Source: Burkholderia glumae LMG 2196 = ATCC 33617 | GTDB taxonomy: Bacteria; Pseudomonadota; Gammaproteobacteria; Burkholderiales; Burkholderiaceae | DNA length: 64,000 nucleotides | Assembly: GCF_000960995.1 (NCBI RefSeq) | Contig: NZ_CP009435.1 | Coordinates: forward strand, 3,595,772 to 3,659,771 | Direction of reading: 5' to 3' | Shown: piece by piece, positions 35,286 through 44,053 of the stretch | Layout of the letters: every line of letters begins with the position of its first letter | How positions within the stretch are numbered: the first letter of the stretch is position 1 | The notes under the pieces: model-generated | The model's input: the letters and a program-made list of their open reading frames with translations, nothing else | What the model was told of the DNA's origin: nothing | Database searches by the model: none | Made by a program: the position numbers and the translations under genes

Positions 35286-37298
35286 TCACGGATGCCGGAT
35301 GTAGTCGACCAGCGCGCGGGTGTAGGCATCCGGCCGCCGGTCCAGCAGGCTCACGCCGATCGCGGCCGCGAAGCCGGCCGGCACGCCGAACACGCCGGAG
35401 CTGATCGGCTCGATGCCGAACCAGGTCGGGCCGGCGAAACCGGTCAGCTGCGTGAAGAACGGATAGGTCGAGACGATGTAGTAGACGCACACGCCGAGCC
35501 CGGCGACCATCCCGGCCACCGCGCCGCGCGTGGTGGTGCGTTTCCAGAACACCGCGAGCACCAGCACCGGGAAGAAGCTCGAGGCGGCCAGCGAGAACGC
35601 CGCGCCGACCAGGAACAGGATCTTGCCGGTGTTCAGCGACGCGACGTAGGACGCCAGCAGCGCGACGCCGAGCAGCAGCACCTTCGAGATCGTCACGCGG
35701 CGCTGGGCGGTCGCGTCGGGCGCCACCATGTGGTAGTAGACGTCGTGCGAGAGCGCGTTGGCGATCGTCAGCAGCAGCCCGTCGGCCGTCGACAGCGCGG
35801 CCGCCAGCGCCCCCGCCGCGACCAGCCCCGACATGACATAAGGCAGCCCGGCGATCTCGGGCGCGGCCAGCACCACGATGTCGGGCTGCATCTGGATGTC
35901 GGACCAGTGCACCACCCCGTCGCGGATCACGTCCACCACGCCGATCAGGCCCGGCTCGGAATGCTGCCACTGCGTGACCCACGGCGGCAGCGCCGCGAAC
36001 GGCCGGCCCACCAGATGCGCGAGGATCTCGAACTTGATCAGCACCGCGAGCACCGGCACCGTCAGGTAGAACAGCGCGATGAAGAACAGCGTCCAGCCGA
36101 CCGAGCGCCGCGCGGAGGCGACCGAGGTGGTGGTGTTGTAGCGCGTGAGGATGTGCGGCAGGCTCGCCGTGCCGAGCGACAGGCACAGCAGCAGCGCGAG
36201 GAAATTGCGTTCGCGCGGGCGCTGCTCGTCGTCGCTCGCCGCGGGAAACGGCAGCTGCATCGGCAGCGGTTCGGCCGCGCGCGCGAGCAGTTCGGCGCGC
36301 GCCTGCTCCCATACCACCCGCGCCGCGGCCGGGTCGCGCGGAAACGCGGCCAGCTCGCGCTCGCGCTGGCTGATCTCGCGCAGCGGACCGTTGCGGCGGC
36401 GCAGCGCGCTCAGCTCGTCGGCGAGACGCGTGCGCGCCTCGCCATACGAGGCCGGCAGCCGGTCGATCCGCGCCTGCAGCGCCGCCGCGCGCTGCCGGAA
36501 CGCCTCGCGCACGGCGCGCTCGGCGGGCGAGGCGCGCACCCGCGCCTCGAGCCCTTCGACGCGCGCCATCAGATGGCCGTAGCTGGCCTGCGGCAGCGGC
36601 CCGAGTCCGTTCTGCCACCCGATCAGCGACACCGGGATCAGGAACGCGCTGATCAGGATCACGTACTGCGCGACCTGGGTCCAGGTCACCGCGCGCATCC
36701 CGCCGAGGAACGAGCAGACCAGGATCCCCGCGAGCCCGCAGAAGATCCCGATCGCGAAATCGACGCCGATGAAGCGTGTCGCGATCAGCCCGATGCCCTG
36801 GATCTGCGCGACCAGATACACGAACGAGCAGAGGATCGCGGCGCCCGCCGCGATCGCGCGCACCAGCGTGCTCGAATAGCGCGTGCCGAGGAAGTCGGGG
36901 ATCGTGTATCGCGCGAGCTTGCGCACGTAGGGAGCGAGCAGGAACGCGACGAGGCAGAAGCCGCCGGTCCAGCCCATCAGGTAGGCCAGCGCCTCGTAGC
37001 CGGTGGCATAGAGCGAGCCGGCCAGCCCGATGAACGAGGCGGCCGAGAGCCAGTCGGCGGCGGTCGCCATGCCGTTGAACGCCGACGGCACGCGCCGCCC
37101 GGCCACGTAGTACTCGACCAGGTCCGAGGTGCGCGAGAGCAGGCCGATCACCGCGTAGACGGCGATCGGCACGAACAGGAACACATAGCCGATCCAGACG
37201 CCGGGGCCGGTCATGCGCTCGATGCGCCAGAGCAGCAGCACGAAGGCGAGAAAGCCGATCGTGTAGCAGGCGTAGGCGCGGATCAGCCGGCGCGTCAT
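35286..37298 (-). CDS. Sodium:solute symporter, VC_2705-type (probable acetate/monocarboxylate permease)
   Basis: 670 residues with many hydrophobic helices. The SSS-family sodium-site region is recognisable (ATAADWLSAASFIGLAGSLY near 60, ALAAALSTADGLLLTIANAL near 470). A hydrophilic 150-residue insert (about 215-340) interrupts the usual 13-helix pattern, as in the VC_2705 subfamily. Its ATG overlaps the stop of the DUF4212 gene by four bases, the standard pairing of this subfamily. Acetyl-CoA synthetase lies just upstream, so acetate or a related short-chain acid is the likely substrate. Confidence 0.87.
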   Translation of the reverse strand: MTRRLIRAYACYTIGFLAFVLLLWRIERMTGPGVWIGYVFLFVPIAVYAVIGLLSRTSDLVEYYVAGRRVPSAFNGMATAADWLSAASFIGLAGSLYATGYEALAYLMGWTGGFCLVAFLLAPYVRKLARYTIPDFLGTRYSSTLVRAIAAGAAILCSFVYLVAQIQGIGLIATRFIGVDFAIGIFCGLAGILVCSFLGGMRAVTWTQVAQYVILISAFLIPVSLIGWQNGLGPLPQASYGHLMARVEGLEARVRASPAERAVREAFRQRAAALQARIDRLPASYGEARTRLADELSALRRRNGPLREISQRERELAAFPRDPAAARVVWEQARAELLARAAEPLPMQLPFPAASDDEQRPRERNFLALLLCLSLGTASLPHILTRYNTTTSVASARRSVGWTLFFIALFYLTVPVLAVLIKFEILAHLVGRPFAALPPWVTQWQHSEPGLIGVVDVIRDGVVHWSDIQMQPDIVVLAAPEIAGLPYVMSGLVAAGALAAALSTADGLLLTIANALSHDVYYHMVAPDATAQRRVTISKVLLLGVALLASYVASLNTGKILFLVGAAFSLAASSFFPVLVLAVFWKRTTTRGAVAGMVAGLGVCVYYIVSTYPFFTQLTGFAGPTWFGIEPISSGVFGVPAGFAAAIGVSLLDRRPDAYTRALVDYIRHP

Positions 37299-37729
37299 CG
37301 CCCGCCGCCCGTCGGGCCGCCCGCGGGCGCGCCGCCGCGGGCGGCGCCAGGCGAAGCCTGCGCGGCGTAGGCGGCATAGGCGGCGTAGGCGCGGCGCAGC
37401 GTGCGGTCGGCCCGCTGCATCCCCGCCACGTAGACGCCGATCAGCAGCAGATAGACGAGGATCGCGCCCTGCGCGCCGAGGTAGAACGGCAGGCTGAAGC
37501 CGGCGAAGCGCAGCGCGGCGAGCGCCGGCGCGAAGAACGGCACGAGGAACGACACCGCGAAGCCGATCGCCATCAGCACCGCGATCAACGCGAGATTGAA
37601 GCGCCAGTAGCGCGCATGGGCGCGCGCCAGCTCGTCGGGCACGGGCGGCGGCGCGGCGCGATGCGAGGCAGTCGAGGGCGGCGGCGGGGCGGAGCTCGGC
37701 GCCGGCTGGGAGCGTGTGGGGGCGGGCAT
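37295..37729 (-). CDS. DUF4212 small subunit of sodium:solute symporter
   Basis: 144 residues from ATG 37729; an ATG at 37744 would add five. A Pro/Ala-rich N-terminus is followed by two membrane helices (LALIAVLMAIGFAVSFLVPF and LGAQGAILVYLLLIGVYVAG), then YAAYAAYAAQ and a Gly/Pro-rich tail. DUF4212 proteins are encoded beside VC_2705-type symporters and are thought to act as a small subunit. The ATGA overlap with the symporter gene supports a complex. Confidence 0.85.
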   Translation of the reverse strand: MPAPTRSQPAPSSAPPPPSTASHRAAPPPVPDELARAHARYWRFNLALIAVLMAIGFAVSFLVPFFAPALAALRFAGFSLPFYLGAQGAILVYLLLIGVYVAGMQRADRTLRRAYAAYAAYAAQASPGAARGGAPAGGPTGGGR

Positions 37730-37742
37730 TCGCTTATCTAAC

Positions 37743-37785
37743 AAAAATGCCCCCGCGCGGGCAATCGGGATTGCCGCGCAGGGGC
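37743..37785 (-). terminator. Intrinsic terminator after acs
   Basis: GCCCC...GCGCG...GCAATC and GATTGCC...GCGC...GGGGC (37749-37785) form a long stem with bulges. On the minus strand it is followed by ATTTTTG. It stands between acs and the DUF4212 start, so the symporter pair probably has its own promoter or receives only read-through. Confidence 0.75.
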
Positions 37786-37812
37786 GCTTGCCGGGCGGGC
37801 CGCGCCGCCCGC

Positions 37813-39795
37813 TCAGCGCGCTTCGGCGAGCTGCTCGAGGATCGCGGGATTCTCCAGCGTCGAGGTATCCTGCGTGACCGCCTCGCCCTTGGCCAACGAG
37901 CGCAGCAGGCGCCGCATGATCTTGCCGGAGCGCGTCTTGGGCAGGTTGTCGCCGAAGCGGATGTCCTTCGGCTTGGCGATCGGGCCGATCTCCTTGCCCA
38001 CCCAGTCGCGCAGCATCTTCGCGATCTGCTGCGCCTCCTCGCCTTCCGGGCGGGTGCGCTTGAGCACCACGAACGCCACCACCGCCTCGCCCGTCATGTC
38101 GTCGGGGCGGCCCACCACGGCCGCCTCGGCCACCAGCTCGTGCGAGACCAGCGCCGACTCGATCTCCATCGTGCCGAGCCGGTGCCCCGACACGTTCAGC
38201 ACGTCGTCGATGCGGCCCATGATGGTGAAGTAGCCGGTGTCCTTGTCACGCACCGTGCCGTCGCCGGCCAGGTAGAGCCGCCCGCCCAGCTCGTCGGGGA
38301 AGTAGCTCTTGCGGAACCGGTCGGGATCGCCCCAGATGGTGCGGGCCATCGCCGGCCACGGCCGCTTGATCACGAGGATGCCGCCCTGCCCGTTCGGCAC
38401 GTCCTGGCCGGTCTCGTCGACCACCGCCGCCATGATGCCCGGCAGCCCGAGCGTGCAGGAGCCGGGCACGGTCGGCGTGGCGCCCGGCAGCGGCGTGATC
38501 ATGTGGCCGCCCGTCTCGGTCTGGAACCAGGTATCGACGATCGGGCAGCGTTCGCCGCCGACGTTCTTGTGGTACCACATCCACGATTCCGGATTGATCG
38601 GCTCGCCGACCGTGCCGATGATGCGCAGGCTCGACAGGTCGTAGCGCGACGGATGGGCCGCCTCGTCGGCGCCCGATGCCTTGATCAGCGAGCGGATCGC
38701 GGTGGGCGCCGTGTAGAACACGGTGACCTTGTGGTCGGCCACCATCTTCCAGAAGCGGCCCGCGTTCGGATAGGTCGGCACGCCCTCGAACACCACCTGC
38801 GTCGAGCAGGTCGCGAGCGGCCCGTAGGTGATGTAGGTGTGGCCCGTGATCCAGCCGATGTCGGCGGTACACCAGAACACGTCGTCGGGCTTGCGGTCGA
38901 AGGTCCAGTCCATCGTCAGCGCGGCCCACAGCAGGTAACCGCCGGTGCTGTGCTGCAATCCCTTCGGCTTGCCGGTCGAACCCGAGGTGTAGAGGATGAA
39001 GAGCGGATGCTCGGCGCCGACCCATTCGGGCTCGCAGGTATCGGGCTGGTTCGCCGTGATCTCGTCGAGCCACAGGTCGCGGCCCTCGTGCCAGGCGACC
39101 TCGCCGCCGGTGCGGCGGTAGACGATCACGCTCTTCACGGCCTCGCAGCCGCCCATCGCGATCGCGTCGTCGGCGATGCTCTTGATCGGCAGGGTCTTGC
39201 CGCCGCGCACCTGCTCGTCGGCCGTGATCAGCGCGCAGGCGCCCACGTCCACCAGCCGCTCGTTGAGCGACTTCGCCGAGAAGCCGCCGAACACCACCGA
39301 GTGCGTCGCGCCGATCCGCGCGCAGGCCTGCATCGCGACGATGCCCTCGATCGACATCGGGATGTAGATGATGACGCGGTCGCCACGGCCGATGCCGCGC
39401 GCCTTCAGCGCGTTGGCGAGGCGGCACACGCGCGCCAGCAGTTCGGCATAGGTGACGCGCGTGACGGTGCCGTCGTCGGCCTCGAAGATCACGGCGACAC
39501 GCTCGCCGCGGCCGGCGGCCACGTGGCGGTCGAGGCAGTTGTAGGAGGCGTTCAGCTCGCCGTCCTCGAACCACTTGTAGAACGGCGCGTTCGACTCGTC
39601 GAGCACGCTCGAGAACGGCTTGTGCCAATCGAGCGACTCGCGCGCGAGACGCGCCCAGAAGCCTTCGTAATCGCGGCCGGCCTCGTCCACCAGCGCGCGG
39701 TACGCGTCCATGCCGGAAATATTGGCCGCCTGTTCGACGCTGGCGGGCGGAGCAAACTGACGGCGTTCGTGCAGAACCGATTCAATCGCAGACAT
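37813..39795 (-). CDS. acs: Acetate--CoA ligase (acetyl-CoA synthetase)
   Basis: 660 residues, normal for Acs. It activates acetate to acetyl-CoA via acetyl-AMP. The AMP-binding signature YTSGSTGKPKGLQHSTGGYL lies near residue 270, the WWQTE-like WFQTETGGHM near 425, and the C-terminal RSGKIMRR carries the catalytic lysine that is a target of regulatory acetylation in this family. It is grouped with a symporter pair likely to import its substrate. Confidence 0.97.
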   Translation of the reverse strand: MSAIESVLHERRQFAPPASVEQAANISGMDAYRALVDEAGRDYEGFWARLARESLDWHKPFSSVLDESNAPFYKWFEDGELNASYNCLDRHVAAGRGERVAVIFEADDGTVTRVTYAELLARVCRLANALKARGIGRGDRVIIYIPMSIEGIVAMQACARIGATHSVVFGGFSAKSLNERLVDVGACALITADEQVRGGKTLPIKSIADDAIAMGGCEAVKSVIVYRRTGGEVAWHEGRDLWLDEITANQPDTCEPEWVGAEHPLFILYTSGSTGKPKGLQHSTGGYLLWAALTMDWTFDRKPDDVFWCTADIGWITGHTYITYGPLATCSTQVVFEGVPTYPNAGRFWKMVADHKVTVFYTAPTAIRSLIKASGADEAAHPSRYDLSSLRIIGTVGEPINPESWMWYHKNVGGERCPIVDTWFQTETGGHMITPLPGATPTVPGSCTLGLPGIMAAVVDETGQDVPNGQGGILVIKRPWPAMARTIWGDPDRFRKSYFPDELGGRLYLAGDGTVRDKDTGYFTIMGRIDDVLNVSGHRLGTMEIESALVSHELVAEAAVVGRPDDMTGEAVVAFVVLKRTRPEGEEAQQIAKMLRDWVGKEIGPIAKPKDIRFGDNLPKTRSGKIMRRLLRSLAKGEAVTQDTSTLENPAILEQLAEAR

Positions 39796-40135
39796 CGACT
39801 ACCCCTTGATGAAGGTGAAACCCACTGCATGACGGCGCGCGCACCGCGCACCGCACACGGCGCGACGAAGCTCGCGCGCCGTGCCTCCTGAAACCGCCGC
39901 GCCCGGCATCGCGGCGGGCGGCACTGCTTGCATTGCTGTCTCCTGCTATTGGCATACCGCGCGGCGCACGCTGCGCCTTGCAGGCGAGGTCCGTCATGCT
40001 GCGATGCCGCATGAAGCGGCACCAGCGGGCGTGTTCGACACGATAAGCCGCGCAACTTACCCGTCACTTACGCACCCCGGCCGGCGCCGCGCGGGTCGCT
40101 ACAATGCTAACTGAACTCAACGCCCGGATTCCAGC
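39796..40135. promoter_or_regulatory. Divergent acs/eamA control region
   Basis: 340 bp without a supported gene. A TACAAT -10-like hexamer at 40100-40105 is suitably placed for the eamA-type gene; no strong -35 accompanies it. The acs promoter could not be pinpointed. Confidence 0.4.
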
Positions 40136-41038
40136 TTGAATCGCTACGCTCTCTGTCTGATTCTGTCGATGCTGCTGGTCGGCAGCAACGTCGGTGTCGG
40201 CAAGTCCATCGTCGTGGCGATGCCCGTCGCGATCCTCGCCACGCTGCGCTTCGTGATCGCCAACGCGGTGCTCTGGCCGCTCTGGCAGCCGTCGAAGATG
40301 CGCGCGGTGAGCCGCGCCGAATGGCTGAACCTGTTCCTGCAGGCGCTGTTCGGCACCTTCCTGTTCACGCTGCTGATGCTCAACGGCGTGCAGCGTACCA
40401 GCGCGGTGGCGGCCGGCGTGATCACCAGCACCATCCCCGCCGTGGTCGCGCTGTTCTCCTGGCTGTTCCTGGGTGAGCGCCCCGACGGCCGGGCACTGCT
40501 CTCGATCGCGCTCGCCATCGTCGGCGTGCTCGCCCTCAACGTGGTCCAGAGCCAGGGCCAGCCGGGCGGCGCGGCGCCGGGCGGCTCGCTCGCGGGCAAC
40601 CTGCTGATCCTCGGCGCGGTATGCTGCGAATCGTTCTACGTGATCCTGTCGCGCCGGCTCACCAGGACGCTGCGCGCGCTCGACATCTGCGCCTACACGC
40701 ACCTGTTCGGCATGCTGCTGATGCTGCCGCTCGGGCTGCTGGCGCTGCCGCACTTCGACTACGCGGCGGTGCCGGCCGGCATCTGGGCGCTGGTCGTCTG
40801 GTATGCGCTCGCCGCCAGCATCTTCTCGTTTACGCTATGGATGATCGGCATCCGGCACATGCCGGGCAGCCTGGCCGGCGTGTTCAGCGCGGTGCTGCCG
40901 ATCTCGGCCGCCGTCTACGGGATCGCGTTCCTCGGCGAGCGCCCGACGCTCGCGCACGGCTTCGCGCTGGCCTGCGTCGTCACCGGCATCCTGCTCGCCA
41001 GCCTGAAGCCGCGCCGCACGCCGAACTCGCTGTCCTGA
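40136..41038 (+). CDS. EamA/DMT family transporter
   Basis: 300 residues from a TTG at 40136, giving the start NRYALCLILSMLLVGSNVGVGK. There are ten predicted hydrophobic helices in two EamA repeats; the second starts near residue 155 (NLLILGAVCCESFYVILSRR). Members export amino acids, purines or other small metabolites across the inner membrane; the substrate cannot be read from the sequence. The gene stands alone on the plus strand. Confidence 0.87.
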   Translation: MNRYALCLILSMLLVGSNVGVGKSIVVAMPVAILATLRFVIANAVLWPLWQPSKMRAVSRAEWLNLFLQALFGTFLFTLLMLNGVQRTSAVAAGVITSTIPAVVALFSWLFLGERPDGRALLSIALAIVGVLALNVVQSQGQPGGAAPGGSLAGNLLILGAVCCESFYVILSRRLTRTLRALDICAYTHLFGMLLMLPLGLLALPHFDYAAVPAGIWALVVWYALAASIFSFTLWMIGIRHMPGSLAGVFSAVLPISAAVYGIAFLGERPTLAHGFALACVVTGILLASLKPRRTPNSLS

Positions 41039-41086
41039 CCGCGCGGCCGGCCCGGCGCGCCGACGCCGTCCGCCCGGCGGGCACGT

Positions 41087-41092
41087 TACAAT
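41087..41092 (+). promoter_or_regulatory. -10-like element upstream of the UPF0114 gene
   Basis: TACAAT within GTTACAATAG, about 53 bp before the ATG. No clear -35 partner. Confidence 0.35.
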
Positions 41093-41144
41093 AGCGCCCT
41101 TCCGGCACGTCCCCCAAGACACACGCGCTCCAAGCCGCCCGACC

Positions 41145-41735
41145 ATGTCCGCTCCGCAGACCGACCCGCATGCCTCGCCCGTCCGCCGCCGCCGCAAGAT
41201 GAGACCGCTTCCATCCCTCATTTTCATGAGCCGCTGGCTGCAGGTGCCGCTCTACCTGGGCCTGATCATCGCGCAGGGCATCTACGTCTACCTGTTCCTG
41301 AAGGAAGTCTGGCACCTGCTCTCGCACGCGAGCTCGCTCGACGAAACCAACGTGATGCTGGCCGTGCTCGGGCTGATCGACGTGGTGATGATCTCGAACC
41401 TGCTGATCATGGTGATCGTGGGCGGCTACGAAACCTTCGTCTCGCGCCTTGGCGTGGAAGGCCACCCCGACGAGCCCGAGTGGCTCGACCACGTGAACGC
41501 CGGCGTGCTGAAGGTGAAGCTGTCGATGGCGCTGATCAGCATTTCGTCGATTCATCTGCTGAAAACCTTCATCGATCCGGACCAGCATTCGCAGCACGCC
41601 ATCATGTGGCAGGTGCTGATCCACCTGTCGTTCCTGGTATCGGCGCTCGTGATGGCGTGGGTCGACCGCCTCACGACGCATACCCATCCGAAGCATTTCG
41701 ACGAGGTGCCGCGCGCGTCTCGCGAGCCGGCCTGA
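41145..41735 (+). CDS. UPF0114 (YqhA-like) membrane protein
   Basis: 196 residues. After a basic N-terminus, membrane helices are seen at about 35-57, 75-97 (VLGLIDVVMISNLLIMVIVGGYETFVS), 120-140 and 150-172. The GGYETFVSRL segment and SMALISISSIHLLKTFID are characteristic of the UPF0114/TIGR00645 family. The function is not established. It lies 73 bp before fumarase on the same strand and may be cotranscribed. Confidence 0.88.
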   Translation: MSAPQTDPHASPVRRRRKMRPLPSLIFMSRWLQVPLYLGLIIAQGIYVYLFLKEVWHLLSHASSLDETNVMLAVLGLIDVVMISNLLIMVIVGGYETFVSRLGVEGHPDEPEWLDHVNAGVLKVKLSMALISISSIHLLKTFIDPDQHSQHAIMWQVLIHLSFLVSALVMAWVDRLTTHTHPKHFDEVPRASREPA

Positions 41736-41808
41736 AAAAGCCGGCAAGGGCCGGCACCGGACCGGCCCGACGATTTTTCACACGAACCGTCCCCACTGAG
41801 TCACAGCC

Positions 41809-43332
41809 ATGACCGTCATCAAACAGGAAGACCTGATCCAGAGCGTTGCGGATTCGCTCCAGTACATCAGCTACTACCATCCGCTCGACTACATCGAGGC
41901 GCTCGGCCGTGCCTACGAGGCCGAACAGAGCCCGGCCGCGAAGGACGCGATCGCGCAGATCCTGACCAACAGCCGGATGTGCGCCGAAGGCCGCCGGCCG
42001 ATCTGCCAGGACACCGGGATCGTGACGATCTTCGTGAAGGTCGGCATGAACGTGCGCTGGGACGGCGCGACGATGAGCGTGACCGACATGATCAACGAGG
42101 GCGTGCGCCGCGGCTATACGCATCCCGACAACGTGCTGCGCGCCTCGATCGTCAACCCGCCCGAAGGCGCCCGCAAGAACACCAGGGACAACACGCCGGC
42201 CGTGATCCATTACGAGATCGTGCCGGGCGACAAGGTGGACGTGCAGGTCGCGGCCAAGGGCGGCGGCTCCGAGAACAAGTCGAAGTTCGTGATGCTGAAC
42301 CCCTCGGACTCGATCGTCGACTGGGTGCTCAAGACCGTGCCGACGATGGGCGCGGGCTGGTGCCCGCCCGGCATGCTCGGGATCGGCATCGGCGGCACCG
42401 CCGAGAAGGCGATGCTGATGGCCAAGGAATCGCTGATGGACGCGATCGACATCCAGGACGTCATCAAGCGGGGGCCGAAGGACTGGGCCGAGGAACTGCG
42501 CGTCGAGCTGTACGAGAAGGTCAACGCGCTCGGCATCGGCGCGCAGGGCCTGGGCGGCCTGGCCACCGTGCTCGACGTCAAGATCATGGCCGCGCCGACC
42601 CACGCGGCCTCGAAGCCCGTGGCGATGATCCCGAACTGCGCGGCCACCCGCCATGCGCACTTCACGCTCGACGGCTCGGGCGTCGCGCGCCTCGACCCGC
42701 CGCCGCTCGACGCCTGGCCGAAGGTGCAGTGGGAACCGAACACCGAGACCAGCAAGCGCGTCGACCTCAACACGCTGACGCCGCAGGAAGTCGCGAGCTG
42801 GGCGCCGGGCCAGACGCTGCTGCTATCGGGCAAGATGCTCACCGGCCGCGACGCCGCGCATAAGCGCATCGCCGACATGCTCGCCAAGGGCGAGACGCTG
42901 CCGGTCGACTTCACGAACCGCGTGATCTACTACGTCGGCCCGGTCGATCCGGTGCGCGACGAGGCGGTCGGCCCCGCCGGCCCGACCACGGCCACCCGCA
43001 TGGACAAGTTCACCGAAACCATGCTCGCGCAGACCGGCCTGATCTCGATGGTCGGCAAGGCCGAGCGCGGCCCGGTGGCGATCGAGGCGATCAAGAAGCA
43101 CAAGGCGGCCTATCTGATGGCCGTGGGCGGCGCCGCCTACCTGGTGTCGAAGGCGATCCGCAGCGCCAAGGTGCTGGCCTTCGAGGATCTCGGCATGGAA
43201 GCGATCTACGAGTTCGACGTGGTGGACATGCCGGTGACGGTCGCGGTGGATTCGTCGGGTACCTCGGTGCATCAGACCGGGCCGAAGGAGTGGCAAGCGA
43301 AGATCGGCAAGATTCCGGTCGCCACCGCCTGA
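41809..43332 (+). CDS. fumA: Fumarate hydratase class I (iron-sulfur)
   Basis: 507 residues, full length. It interconverts fumarate and malate using a labile [4Fe-4S] cluster; conserved cysteines are visible in ICQDTGIV near residue 66 and within MIPNCAATRH near 275. GMLGIGIGGTAEKAM and the C-terminal SSGTSVHQTGP are family signatures. The iron dependence is relevant to its position directly before bacterioferritin. An 11-bp terminator hairpin follows. Confidence 0.95.
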   Translation: MTVIKQEDLIQSVADSLQYISYYHPLDYIEALGRAYEAEQSPAAKDAIAQILTNSRMCAEGRRPICQDTGIVTIFVKVGMNVRWDGATMSVTDMINEGVRRGYTHPDNVLRASIVNPPEGARKNTRDNTPAVIHYEIVPGDKVDVQVAAKGGGSENKSKFVMLNPSDSIVDWVLKTVPTMGAGWCPPGMLGIGIGGTAEKAMLMAKESLMDAIDIQDVIKRGPKDWAEELRVELYEKVNALGIGAQGLGGLATVLDVKIMAAPTHAASKPVAMIPNCAATRHAHFTLDGSGVARLDPPPLDAWPKVQWEPNTETSKRVDLNTLTPQEVASWAPGQTLLLSGKMLTGRDAAHKRIADMLAKGETLPVDFTNRVIYYVGPVDPVRDEAVGPAGPTTATRMDKFTETMLAQTGLISMVGKAERGPVAIEAIKKHKAAYLMAVGGAAYLVSKAIRSAKVLAFEDLGMEAIYEFDVVDMPVTVAVDSSGTSVHQTGPKEWQAKIGKIPVATA

Positions 43333-43368
43333 GCGCAGCACGATCGGCATTGGCATTGCCGATTGAAC

Positions 43369-43424
43369 GAGAATGATTTTCAGGCCGGATTTCAATCCGG
43401 CCTGCTTTACTATTAATCATTCTC
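43369..43424. promoter_or_regulatory. Fur-like half-sites flanking a hairpin, upstream of bfr
   Basis: GAGAATGATT (43369-43378) and its exact reverse complement AATCATTCTC (43415-43424) resemble the halves of a Fur box. They enclose the fumarase terminator. The second copy extends to a fuller Fur-like site, TATTAATCATTCTCATTAA (43411-43429), about 100 bp before bfr. Confidence 0.55.
43381..43404 (+). terminator. Hairpin terminator after fumarase
   Basis: CAGGCCGGATT (43381-43391) pairs perfectly with AATCCGGCCTG (43394-43404); the trailing CTTTACT is a weak T run. Confidence 0.7.
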
Positions 43425-43529
43425 ATTAACGCGAAAATCTTCGGCCTTCCAATAATTTGGGCTTGGCTTTTGCGGTTCGAGCGTTTATCTTCCGTGTCCG
43501 GAACACCACGATACAAGGACGGAACGGCC

Positions 43530-44006
43530 ATGCAAGGCGACAAGAAGGTTATCGAATTCCTCAACGCGCAGTTGAAGAATGAACTCACCGCGATTAATCA
43601 GTATTTCCTGCATGCTCGCATGTATCGCCACTGGGGCCTGGAGAAACTCGGCAAGCACGAGTACGACGAGTCGATCGGCGAAATGAAGCATGCGGACTGG
43701 CTGATCGAGCGCGTCTTCATGCTCGACGGCCTGCCCAACCTGCAGGACCTGCACAAGCTGCTGGTCGGCGAGGAAACCGAGGAAATCCTGAAGTGCGACC
43801 TGAAGCTCGAGACCATCTCGCAGAGCACCTGCAAGGACGCCATCGCCTACTGCGAATCGGTGCGTGACTATGTTTCGCGCGAGATCTTCGAGAAAATCCT
43901 CGACGACACCGAGGAGCACATCGACTGGCTCGAAACGCAGATCGACCTGATCGGCAAGGTCGGCATCCAGAACTACCAGCAGTCCATGATGGGCTCGCCG
44001 TCGTAA
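43530..44006 (+). CDS. bfr: Bacterioferritin
   Basis: 158 residues from ATG 43530. It forms a 24-mer haem-containing iron store. The haem axial ligand Met52 is present in EMKHADW, as are di-iron site residues Glu18, Glu51, His54, Glu94 and His130. At the position of the fifth carboxylate, 127 in E. coli numbering, the sequence has Thr, with Glu128-Glu129 beside it. A Fur-like site lies upstream. The partner ferredoxin gene bfd is 1 kb downstream, beyond murI. Confidence 0.96.
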   Translation: MQGDKKVIEFLNAQLKNELTAINQYFLHARMYRHWGLEKLGKHEYDESIGEMKHADWLIERVFMLDGLPNLQDLHKLLVGEETEEILKCDLKLETISQSTCKDAIAYCESVRDYVSREIFEKILDDTEEHIDWLETQIDLIGKVGIQNYQQSMMGSPS

Positions 44007-44053
44007 GCGTGGCGTCGTAAGATGGCGGACCGCCATCCGCCGCTTGCCCCGCC

